The notes below the pieces were generated by a model. That model had not been told where the DNA came from. It worked only from the letters and a program-made list of their open reading frames with translations, and searched no databases. From assembly GCF_036227265.1 (NCBI RefSeq), contig NZ_CP109446.1, forward strand, positions 6,589,001-6,653,000: 64,000 nucleotides of DNA. Direction: 5' to 3'. The first letter of the stretch is position 1. Every line of letters begins with the position of its first letter. The position numbers and the translations under genes are program-made. The stretch is from Streptomyces sp. NBC_01476 (GTDB lineage Bacteria > Actinomycetota > Actinomycetes > Streptomycetales > Streptomycetaceae). Of the stretch, positions 17,407 to 24,731 are shown piece after piece.

Positions 17407-18323
17407 TGAGTACGGTGACCATCGAGGCCGGCCGGCACACCGTCGAGGTGGCGCGGGCGGAGAAGGTGCTCTTCCCGGCGGCCGGCGGCGCCCCCGAGGT
17501 CACCAAGGCCGGCCTGGCGGCGTACTACCGCGACATCGCCCCCTACGCGCTGCCGCACCTCAAGGACCGGCCGCTGATGCTGGAGATCCACCCGGACGGC
17601 ATCGACGGGCCGCGCTTCATGCAGAAGAACGTGCCCCGCCACTATCCGCAGTGGATCAGCCGCGCCGAGCTGCCCAAGGAGGGCGGCACGGTGACGCATG
17701 TGCTGGCCAACAGCGCCGAGACGCTGGTCTACCTCGCCGGTCAGGGCTGCACCACCCTCCACCGCTGGCTGGCGCGGGCCGACCGGCCCCGGCAGCCTGA
17801 CCGGCTGGTCTTCGACCTGGATCCCGTCTCGGACGACTTCCGGCCGGTACGCCGGGCCGCCCAGCGGCTCGGCGAGCTGCTGGACGAGCTGGAACTGCCC
17901 TGGGCGCCCATGACCAGCGGCTCACGCGGCCTGCACCTGGTGGTGCCGCTCGACCGGCGGGCGGACGTGGACGACGTACGGGACTTCGCCCGCGACGTGG
18001 CCGGCACCCTGGCCGCGCGGTATCCGCGGGAGCTGACCACCGAACCCCGCAAGGCCGACCGCGGCAAGCGGCTCTACCTCGACGTGCTGCGCAACGGTTA
18101 CGCGCAGACCGCCGTCGCCCCCTGGTCCGTACGGCCGCTGCCCGGGGCGCCGGTGGCGGCGCCGGTCTCCCGGGAGGCGCTGGACGACCCGGAGCTGGGC
18201 GCACGGCGCTGGACACTGGCGAACGCGCTGGAGCAGGCCCGCACCGACCCCTGGGCGGGGCTGCCGGCCCGCGGCCGGTCGCTGGGGCCCGCGGGCAGGC
18301 GGCTGCGGGCGCTGCGGAGCTGA
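17406..18323 (+). CDS. LigD polymerase/primase-domain protein (non-homologous end joining)
   Basis: A 305-residue stand-alone LigD polymerase domain of the archaeo-eukaryotic primase fold, used in bacterial non-homologous end joining to fill or extend broken ends. Recognisable blocks are the start VEVARAEKVLFP, the template-binding FMQKNVPRHYPQWI, the catalytic Asp pair in VFDLDPVSDDF, TSGSRGLHLVVPL, and RGKRLYLDVLRNGYAQTAVAPWSV with the late catalytic residues. There is no ligase or nuclease domain and no ku gene in the window. Its ATG overlaps the transketolase stop, so it is made with two metabolic enzymes. Confidence 0.9.
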   Translation: MSTVTIEAGRHTVEVARAEKVLFPAAGGAPEVTKAGLAAYYRDIAPYALPHLKDRPLMLEIHPDGIDGPRFMQKNVPRHYPQWISRAELPKEGGTVTHVLANSAETLVYLAGQGCTTLHRWLARADRPRQPDRLVFDLDPVSDDFRPVRRAAQRLGELLDELELPWAPMTSGSRGLHLVVPLDRRADVDDVRDFARDVAGTLAARYPRELTTEPRKADRGKRLYLDVLRNGYAQTAVAPWSVRPLPGAPVAAPVSREALDDPELGARRWTLANALEQARTDPWAGLPARGRSLGPAGRRLRALRS

Positions 18324-18329
18324 CATGCC

Positions 18330-18371
18330 AGTGGGCGGTGGCGGAACCCGGAGGTTCCGCCACCGCCCACT
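18330..18371 (+). terminator. Perfect 19-bp hairpin ending the NDH-2/transketolase/LigD-Pol unit
   Basis: Arms 18330-18348 and 18353-18371 are exact complements of 19 bases around a 4-base loop, starting 6 bases after the stop codon. It also faces the end of the convergent DUF6479 gene and can serve both. Confidence 0.75.
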
Positions 18372-18395
18372 CGGCCTACCGTGCGGCGAAGGCGC

Positions 18396-18794
18396 TCAGT
18401 CGACGTTCGGGCCGCTGTGCCGCTTCCCGTGAGTGCGCTCCCGCCCCGCACGGACACCGGAGCTGTGCACCTCGTACGGCAGGCGGCGCCGACCGTCCTG
18501 GGGCATCTCGTCCGGCTCCGGCTGGCGCGACTCGTGAGTGCGCGCGGTGGATTCCTGATGGCCCGGACCGTGGTCGTCCGGCGCACCCGAGTCGTGTTCC
18601 TGGCGGGTCTGCCAGGCACCCGACCGGGGCCGCGGGCCACGTGGCACCGCCGGGCCGCGGCCCATGCGCCGCATACCGAGCCAGACCGCGGCGATCAGCA
18701 CGATGACGATGCAGACACCGATCACCATGGGACCGATGCCTACGGCGTAGTCATTGACCGCCAGCTGCACGGCGGGAAGGTCGTAAGCGGACAT
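18396..18794 (-). CDS. DUF6479-like small membrane protein
   Basis: A 132-residue protein with one N-terminal membrane helix (IGPMVIGVCIVIVLIAAVWL) and a long, basic, polar cytoplasmic tail rich in Arg, Gly, Pro and His. It resembles the DUF6479 proteins seen widely in streptomycetes, which have no assigned function. The ATG at 18794 is preceded by GGAGGTG 6 bases upstream, which decides the start. The open frame continues to 19163 but overlaps the divergent CDF gene. Confidence 0.75.
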   Translation of the reverse strand: MSAYDLPAVQLAVNDYAVGIGPMVIGVCIVIVLIAAVWLGMRRMGRGPAVPRGPRPRSGAWQTRQEHDSGAPDDHGPGHQESTARTHESRQPEPDEMPQDGRRRLPYEVHSSGVRAGRERTHGKRHSGPNVD

Positions 18795-18947
18795 TCTCGG
18801 CACCTCCTTGTTGAGCGGATGCCCGAGATCCGGCGGGGAACACGGAACACGACCGGGAAAACGACCAAGAAAGCGCAAACCCCAGGTCGCGGCCCACCGT
18901 CTCACGCACGGTGACCGGCGGCCCGCGGGGCGCGGGACGGAGTACGG

Positions 18948-19889
18948 ATGGCGGAGCAAGGGCGCGACGCGGGCACGCGTAGCGCGGTGCTGGTGGCGCT
19001 CGGCGCGAATTTGGTGATCGCCGCCGCCAAGACCGCCGCGGGACTCTTCTCCGGCTCGCCGGCGCTGCTCTCCGAGGCGGCGCACTCCGTCGCGGACAGC
19101 CTCAACGAGGTCTTCCTGCTGCTGTCGCTGCGCCGCGCCCGCCGCGCCCCGGACGCCGAGCACCCCTTCGGCTACGGCAAGGAGCGCTACTTCTGGTCAC
19201 TGCTCGCCGCCGTCGGGATCTTCGTGCTCGGCGGCGTCTTCTCCTTCTACCAGGGCGTCGAGGCGCTGCGCAGCACCGAGAACGAGTCCCGGTCCGGTTA
19301 CATCGCGGGCCTGGCGGTCCTGCTGATCGCCCTGCTCGCCGAGGGTGCCTCGCTGCTCAGGGCGGTGATCCAGGCCCGCCGCTCCGACGACGGTGCGAAG
19401 GACCCGGCGCTGCGGACCGTGCTGGCCGAGGACGGCACCGCGGTGATCGGCGTGCTGCTCGCGGCGGCCGGCATGATCGTGCACATGGCCACCGGCAACG
19501 GCGTCGGCGAGGCCGCCGCCTCGATGGCGATCGGTGTCCTGCTGATGGTGGTCGCCTTCACCCTCGGCAGGACCGCGCACCAGCAGCTGATCGGCATCGC
19601 CGCCGACCCGGAGCTGCGGGGCAAGATCGAGCGGCTGCTGACGCGGCAGCCCGAGGTGGACACCGTCGAGGAACTGCTGACGATGCGGCTGGGCATGGAC
19701 TCCACCCTGGTGGCCGCCCGGATCGACCTGGTGCCCGGCATGGACAGCGAACGGGTGGAGGAGGTCAGCCTGCGGATCCGGCAGACCATCCGCGAGGAAC
19801 TGCCCACCGCCGACCGGGTCTTCCTCGACATCACCGACGCGCGCACGGAACGGGCGGGCCACTCGGCGTCCACCCCGCAGGCCCACTGA
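18948..19889 (+). CDS. Cation diffusion facilitator (CDF) metal efflux protein
   Basis: A 313-residue CDF transporter that exports divalent metal ions such as Zn2+, Co2+ or Fe2+ in exchange for protons. The first transmembrane block GANLVIAAAKTAAGLFSGSPAL leads into the metal site SEAAHSVADSLNEV. A second Asp site lies in LAEDGTAVIGVLL. After about six helices a cytoplasmic CDF C-terminal domain follows (VDTVEELLTMRLGMDSTLVA). Metal choice cannot be settled by eye. It is followed 61 bases later by a ZIP-family transporter with the opposite direction of transport. Confidence 0.92.
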   Translation: MAEQGRDAGTRSAVLVALGANLVIAAAKTAAGLFSGSPALLSEAAHSVADSLNEVFLLLSLRRARRAPDAEHPFGYGKERYFWSLLAAVGIFVLGGVFSFYQGVEALRSTENESRSGYIAGLAVLLIALLAEGASLLRAVIQARRSDDGAKDPALRTVLAEDGTAVIGVLLAAAGMIVHMATGNGVGEAAASMAIGVLLMVVAFTLGRTAHQQLIGIAADPELRGKIERLLTRQPEVDTVEELLTMRLGMDSTLVAARIDLVPGMDSERVEEVSLRIRQTIREELPTADRVFLDITDARTERAGHSASTPQAH

Positions 19890-19950
19890 CCCCCCGCTGG
19901 TAAGGCTGACCTGAGTCGCGGGCGCTCACGGCTTCGTGGATCATGACTCC

Positions 19951-20703
19951 ATGCCGGTCCTGATAGCCGCGTGCGCGTTCGCGATGACCCTGATAGGCGG
20001 CGTCGTCGCACAGCGCATCGGCGACCGGCGCCATCTGGTGCTCGGTCTCGCCGCCGGGCTGATGCTCGGCGTGGTCGGTTTCGACCTGCTGCCCGAGGCA
20101 CTGGAGACCCAGCCGCGGCACGTGTTCGGGGTGCCGGCCGCGCTGCTGATGTTCGTGGCCGGCTTCCTGGCCCTGCACATCGTGGAGCGCTCGGTGGCCA
20201 TCCACCGGGCCCACGAGGGGGAGTACGCCTCGCACGAGCACGGGCACGGCCACGCGCACGACCCGGTGAAGGGCGTCGGCCTGGCCGCCGCGGCGGCGCT
20301 GGTCGGGCACAGCGTGATGGACGGCTTCGCGATCGGCGCCGCCTTCCAGGCCGGGAACACGGTCGGCACCGTGGTGGCCATCGCGGTGATCGCGCACGAC
20401 TTCGCCGACGGCTTCAACACGTACACGATCACCCGGCTCTACGGGAACGGGCAGCGCCGGGCCCAGGTGCTGCTCGGCGCCGACGCGCTGGCTCCGGTGA
20501 CGGGCGCCGCGATCACCCTGGCGTTCACCATCCCGTCCGGGGTGCTCGGGCTCTACCTCGGTTTCTTCGCCGGCTTCCTGCTCTATCTCGCCACGTCCGA
20601 CATCCTGCCCGAGGCGCACAGCCCGCACCCGTCCAGCACCACGCTGGCCTGCACGGTCGCCGGCGCGGGCATCATGTGGCTGGTGATCGGTCTGGCCGGC
20701 TGA
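19951..20703 (+). CDS. ZIP family metal transporter
   Basis: A 250-residue ZIP permease, expected to move Zn2+ or other divalent metals into the cytosol. Eight hydrophobic helices are visible. A His-rich loop (SHEHGHGHAHDPVK) sits between helices 3 and 4. The two conserved metal-binding helices carry GHSVMDGFAIGAAF and IAHDFADGFNTY. The ATG at 19951 begins the first helix cleanly, and a GTG at 19936 would add five residues. Its end overlaps the end of the convergent gene at 20672 by 32 bases. Confidence 0.9.
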   Translation: MPVLIAACAFAMTLIGGVVAQRIGDRRHLVLGLAAGLMLGVVGFDLLPEALETQPRHVFGVPAALLMFVAGFLALHIVERSVAIHRAHEGEYASHEHGHGHAHDPVKGVGLAAAAALVGHSVMDGFAIGAAFQAGNTVGTVVAIAVIAHDFADGFNTYTITRLYGNGQRRAQVLLGADALAPVTGAAITLAFTIPSGVLGLYLGFFAGFLLYLATSDILPEAHSPHPSSTTLACTVAGAGIMWLVIGLAG

Positions 20704-21439
20704 CCTTCGGGACCGGCTTTGCGGCGACCGCCGCCTTGGTCACGTCGGCGACGAGTTCGACCACGTCGGAGCCGTACGCCTGCGAGTTCACCACCCGCAG
20801 CAGCAGGCAGAAGGTCGCGTCCACCCCGTGCTTGCGGGCCAGCCGCACATGGTGCCGGGCCAGGTAGCGCACCGCCGCCTGGTTGGCTATGCCGACCTGG
20901 CCCGAGGAGAGGAACACCGGCCGGTCGTTGCCGGAGTCGCGGGCCGCGGCGAGCCGCGCCAGCAGGACGTACTCGACCGCGCCCTTCTCCAGCCGGTACG
21001 TCTCCCCGCCGACGCCGATCGCGCCCTGCTCGGGACCCGGCGCCGGATCGGCGTTGATCTCGATGCCGGGCAGCATCGAACGCAGATGCGCGGCCAGCCG
21101 CAGATTCGCCTGCGGTCCGCCGATGCAGAACTCGGTCCTGGCCCCGAACCCCTGCCAGGCCGTGTCGTGCGCGAGCACCTCGGCATGCGCCCCGCACTCC
21201 TTGATCACCGCCGCCAGTTCCAGCAGCGCGAAGGCGTCGTGGCGGGCCAGGCTCCAGCCGCGGGCGCCGGCGTCGCGCGGCACCACCAGCAGGCACTCCG
21301 ACTCCTTCGGCAGTCCGAAGAAGCGCTGCTTGCGGTGGAGCCGGCGGCGCAGCACCCAGCTGCGGACGAACCAGCCGAGTACCGCGCCGACCACCAGACC
21401 GGCCAGCGCGAGGACAAGAGTGCGCGCATCGTCGCTCAT
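20672..21439 (-). CDS. Unrecognised membrane-anchored alpha/beta protein
   Basis: A 255-residue protein I cannot assign. One N-terminal membrane helix (LVLALAGLVVGAVLGWFV) is followed by a basic stretch and a soluble domain of about 210 residues with alternating strands and helices. Notable blocks are LLVVPRDAGARGW, EFCIGGPQANLRLAAHL, VEYVLLARLAAARD, PVFLSSGQVGIANQAAVRYL and TFCLLLRVVNSQAYG. The GGPxxN turn and the later GQxGxxNxAAxRYL helix look like a ligand-binding Rossmann-like fold. The ATG at 21439 follows TACGAT by 7 bases, so the message is probably leaderless. Confidence 0.75.
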   Translation of the reverse strand: MSDDARTLVLALAGLVVGAVLGWFVRSWVLRRRLHRKQRFFGLPKESECLLVVPRDAGARGWSLARHDAFALLELAAVIKECGAHAEVLAHDTAWQGFGARTEFCIGGPQANLRLAAHLRSMLPGIEINADPAPGPEQGAIGVGGETYRLEKGAVEYVLLARLAAARDSGNDRPVFLSSGQVGIANQAAVRYLARHHVRLARKHGVDATFCLLLRVVNSQAYGSDVVELVADVTKAAVAAKPVPKVSRPDRSPAT

Positions 21440-21547
21440 GGCGCGGATCGTAGCGGTGTTCGAGCCGCCGGCGCACCGCCCGGTGCCCGGCCGGGACAGG
21501 CCCGGCACACCCCCGGGACCGGGCCGGGACACCCGCCGCCGGTGCTA

Positions 21548-21577
21548 CTGACGTGATGGGTGGGGTGAAGTTAGGCT
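21548..21577 (+). promoter_or_regulatory. Candidate promoter of ggt
   Basis: CTGACG at 21548-21553 and TAGGCT at 21572-21577 with an 18-base spacer, 31 bases before the ATG. Confidence 0.45.
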
Positions 21578-21608
21578 GCCGGGACGGTCGTTGAGTGGAG
21601 GCCCCGCC

Positions 21609-23480
21609 ATGGCAAGCAACCGTACGACGCAACCAGCACGACATGTCCGAGGCGGCACCACCGCGCGCCGCGCGGTGGTCCGCACCGTCGCGGCGCTCGC
21701 CGTCACCGCCGCCGCCGGCGCGGTCACCGCCGCGGCCCCCGCCCACTCCCACCCCCAGCCGCCCCCGGCCAAGCAGGCGTTGGCGGTCGGCTACGGAGGT
21801 GCGGTGGCCAGTGTGGACGCCGACGCCACCGCCGCCGGGATCGAGGTGCTCAGGCACGGCGGCAACGCGGTGGACGCGGCCGTGGCCACCGCGGGCGCGC
21901 TGGGTGTCACCGAGCCGTACTCCTCGGGCATCGGCGGAGGCGGGTACTTCGTCTACTACAGCGCGGCCCGGCACCAGGTCTTCACCATCGACGGGCGCGA
22001 GACCGCCCCGCGCAGTGCCACCGACCAGCTCTTCGTGGAGAACGGCAAGCCGCTGGCCTTCGCCGACGCGGTCACCAGCGGGCGCAGCGTCGGGGTGCCC
22101 GGCACCGCCGCCACCTGGCAGACCGCCCTCGACTCCTGGGGCACCCGCTCCCTTGGCGAGGTGCTCAAGCCCGCCGAGCGGATCGCCCGCGACGGCTTCA
22201 CCGTGGACGCCACCTTCACCTCGCAGACCGCGGCGAACCAGGACCGCTTCAAGGACTTCCCGGACACCGCGCGGCTCTTCCTGCCCGGCGGGCGCCCACC
22301 CGCCGTGGGCTCCACCCTGCGCAACCCGCAACTCGCGCGCACGTACCAGGAGTTGGCGGCCAAGGGGATCGGCGCGATCTACCACGGCGACATCGGCGCC
22401 GACATCGTGCGTACCGTCCGCAAGCCGCCCGTCGACCCGGCCGCGACCCGGGTGGTGCGCACCGGCGACCTGACCACCGCGGACCTCGCGGCTTACCACG
22501 CCAAGAAGCAGGCTCCCACCCACACCAGCTACCGGGGGCTCGATGTGTACGGGCCGGCGCCGTCGTCGTCCGGCGGCACCACGGTGGCCGAGGCGCTGAA
22601 CATCCTGGAGCACACCGATCTCGCCGGCGCCAGTGAGACGCAGTATCTGCACCACTACATCGAGGCGAGCCGGATCGCGTTCGCCGACCGCGGCCGGTGG
22701 GTCGGCGACCCCGCCTTCGAACAGGTGCCGACCGCGGGGCTGACCTCGAAGGGCTTCGCCGCGTCCCGGGCCTGCCTGATCAAGGACGACGCGACCCTGA
22801 CCAGCCCGCTCGCCCCCGGTGACCCGGCCCGTCCCACGCCGTGCGGCGCCACCGGGCAGGCCGCACCGACCACCTACGAGGGCGACAGCACCACGCACCT
22901 CACCGTCGCCGACAAGTGGGGCGACGTGGTCTCCTACACCCTCACCATCGAGCAGACCGGCGGCAGCGCGATCACCGTGCCGGGCCGCGGCTTCCTGCTC
23001 AACAACGAGCTGACGGACTTCTCCTTCGTCCCGGCGAGCCCCGCCGTGCACGACCCGAACCTGCCGGGCCCCGGCAAGCGGCCCCGCTCGTCGATCTCGC
23101 CGACGATCGTGCTGAAGAACGGCCGGCCGGACTTCGCCCTCGGCTCGCCCGGCGGCGCGACCATCATCACCACCGTGCTGCAGGTGCTCACCGAGCACGT
23201 CGACCGCGGGCTGCCGCTGGTGGACGCCATCGCGGCGCCCCGGGCCAGCCAGCGCAACGCCGCCGCGACCGAACTGGAACCCGCGCTGTGGGACAGCGAA
23301 CTGCGGGCCCGGCTGCAGGCGCTCGGCCAGCAGTTCACCCAGAACCCGGAGATCGGCGCGGCCACCGGCGTCCAGCGGCTGCCGGACGGCCGGTGGCTGG
23401 CCGCCGCAGAGCCGGTGCGGCGCGGCGGCGGGGCGGCGGCGGTGGTCAGCCCGGCACCGCGGACCGCGGTGCCGCACTGA
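21609..23480 (+). CDS. ggt: Gamma-glutamyltransferase (secreted)
   Basis: A 623-residue precursor of an Ntn-hydrolase that removes or transfers the gamma-glutamyl group of glutathione and related peptides. An Arg-rich n-region (TTARRAVVRT) and an Ala-rich core form a signal peptide ending near AHS, so the enzyme is exported. The family blocks are GGNAVDAAVATAGALGV, SSGIGGGGYFVYY, the auto-processing and catalytic Thr in GDSTTHLTVAD, GFLLNNELTDF and the C-terminal PGGATIITTVLQVL. GGAGG about 7 bases upstream supports the ATG at 21609. It converges with the next gene, with only 8 bases between them. Confidence 0.93.
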   Translation: MASNRTTQPARHVRGGTTARRAVVRTVAALAVTAAAGAVTAAAPAHSHPQPPPAKQALAVGYGGAVASVDADATAAGIEVLRHGGNAVDAAVATAGALGVTEPYSSGIGGGGYFVYYSAARHQVFTIDGRETAPRSATDQLFVENGKPLAFADAVTSGRSVGVPGTAATWQTALDSWGTRSLGEVLKPAERIARDGFTVDATFTSQTAANQDRFKDFPDTARLFLPGGRPPAVGSTLRNPQLARTYQELAAKGIGAIYHGDIGADIVRTVRKPPVDPAATRVVRTGDLTTADLAAYHAKKQAPTHTSYRGLDVYGPAPSSSGGTTVAEALNILEHTDLAGASETQYLHHYIEASRIAFADRGRWVGDPAFEQVPTAGLTSKGFAASRACLIKDDATLTSPLAPGDPARPTPCGATGQAAPTTYEGDSTTHLTVADKWGDVVSYTLTIEQTGGSAITVPGRGFLLNNELTDFSFVPASPAVHDPNLPGPGKRPRSSISPTIVLKNGRPDFALGSPGGATIITTVLQVLTEHVDRGLPLVDAIAAPRASQRNAAATELEPALWDSELRARLQALGQQFTQNPEIGAATGVQRLPDGRWLAAAEPVRRGGGAAAVVSPAPRTAVPH

Positions 23481-23488
23481 CCGGGTGA

Positions 23489-24052
23489 CTACTCCGCGGC
23501 GGGCAGCAGGGCCAGGATGTCGGCCGTGCTGCCCGTCTCGCCGAGCCGCGGGAAGATCGTGCCGACCGCGCGCGCGTGCGCCTCGGCGTCGGTGTCGGTC
23601 ACCGCGTCGGTGGCGACGGTGACGTGGTAGCCGTGCTCGTACGCGTCCCGGGCGGTGGACTCCACCCCGATGCTGGTGGAGATCCCGCAGAGCACGATCT
23701 GCGTCACCCCGCGGCGGCGCAGCTCCAGGTCGAGCGCGGTGCCGTAGAAGGCCCCCCACTGCTGCTTGGAGACGGTGATGTCCCCGGGCTGCTGGTCGAG
23801 CTCCTTGACCAGGTCGGCCCAGCCGTCGGGGAAGGAGACGGTCCCGCCGGGGCCGCCGTCGGTCCGGCCGGGGGCGACACCGGTGACGTTCACCAGGACC
23901 ACGGGCAGGCCGCGCTCCCGGAAAGCGGCGGCCAGTCGGGCGCTGCGGGCGACGATCTCGTCGGCCGGGTGCGCGGTCGGCAGCCCGACGATGCCCGTCT
24001 GAAGGTCGATGACGACCAGGGCGGTGCGGGGGTCGAGGGTGGTGGCGGTCAT
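23489..24052 (-). CDS. Isochorismatase-family cysteine hydrolase
   Basis: A 187-residue isochorismatase-fold hydrolase. The catalytic triad is visible: Asp in ALVVIDLQTGIV, Lys in VSKQQWGAFYGT and Cys in VLCGISTSIGVESTARDAYE. The last block is typical of the family with its cis-peptide turn. Members act on isochorismate, nicotinamide, carbamoyl-sarcosine or ureidoacrylate, so the substrate is open. A MarR gene lies 105 bases upstream on the same strand, and the pair may be a small operon in which MarR controls the hydrolase. Confidence 0.9.
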   Translation of the reverse strand: MTATTLDPRTALVVIDLQTGIVGLPTAHPADEIVARSARLAAAFRERGLPVVLVNVTGVAPGRTDGGPGGTVSFPDGWADLVKELDQQPGDITVSKQQWGAFYGTALDLELRRRGVTQIVLCGISTSIGVESTARDAYEHGYHVTVATDAVTDTDAEAHARAVGTIFPRLGETGSTADILALLPAAE

Positions 24053-24157
24053 ACGGGGGTCACTCCAGGTGCGTTGACGGTTCGGTTCTGTTCTTCGGTG
24101 CGGTTGGTCGGTGCGCGGCGGACCGTGCGGCGACCGGTCGGGGAGGTCAGCCGCGGC

Positions 24158-24589
24158 TCACAGCTCCACCAGGCGCCGCAGCAGCGGGATCGCCTCGGCC
24201 AGGACGCGCTGTTCCGGCGCGGTCAGCCCGGACTCCAGCGCTTCGGCGAGCCAGCCGCGCCTGGCCTGGCGGGCGGTGCCGTGCAGGTGGGTGCCGGCGG
24301 GGGTGAGGGAGAAGACCACCTGGCGGCCGTCGGTGGGGTGCGGGGCGCGGGTGACGAGCCCGTGTTCCTCCAGCACCGCGAGGGTCGCCCCCATGGACTG
24401 CGGGCGGACGAGTTCGGCGCGGGCCAGGGCCGCCGTGGTCGCCGGACCTTCCCGCAGCAGCCGGCCCATCACCGAGACCTGTGACGGGGTCAGCCCGTCC
24501 TCCCCGGAGGCCGCCCGCAGCCGGCGGACGAGCTGCGACAACACCGTCGTCAGCTCGTCCGCGGTACGGGCCTGGTCCTGGTTCGGCAT
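24158..24589 (-). CDS. MarR family transcriptional regulator
   Basis: A 143-residue winged-helix regulator. The recognition region is TTAALARAELVRPQSMGATL and the wing is RAPHPTDGRQVVFSLTPAG, both classic for MarR. Flanking helices form the dimer interface. I use ATG at 24589 with a GGTGGGG ribosome site. The frame runs further upstream, but across the palindrome at 24611-24636, which is a better reading as the operator. MarR proteins usually repress their own gene and a neighbour until a phenolic or oxidant ligand binds. The likely target is the isochorismatase-like gene downstream, and possibly the divergent gene. Confidence 0.9.
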   Translation of the reverse strand: MPNQDQARTADELTTVLSQLVRRLRAASGEDGLTPSQVSVMGRLLREGPATTAALARAELVRPQSMGATLAVLEEHGLVTRAPHPTDGRQVVFSLTPAGTHLHGTARQARRGWLAEALESGLTAPEQRVLAEAIPLLRRLVEL

Positions 24590-24610
24590 GACCCCACCGT
24601 AGAACTTCAA

Positions 24611-24636
24611 CAGGAAAACTTGCAAGTTTGCCTGTC
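24611..24636. promoter_or_regulatory. MarR-type palindromic operator
   Basis: A 26-base inverted repeat with two 13-base arms meeting at TTGCAA and a single mismatch. It sits 21 bases upstream of the MarR start codon in an A/T-richer patch of the divergent intergenic region. Its TTGCAA core and length fit operators bound by MarR dimers. Confidence 0.65.
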
Positions 24637-24731
24637 GAATGCGGTCGCCAGTCGAAAACGCGCTGTAGCAGCGTCGTAACGCGCCGGGTGTGCAATGCGG
24701 GACGGAACGGAAGAGGGCGGCGAAGGACGTG

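Noticed and set aside
20583..23759. A minus-strand open frame of over 1,000 codons
   Set aside because: It runs antisense through ggt and into two other genes. Its Arg/Gly/Ala-rich translation shows no family motifs and is a by-product of high G+C.
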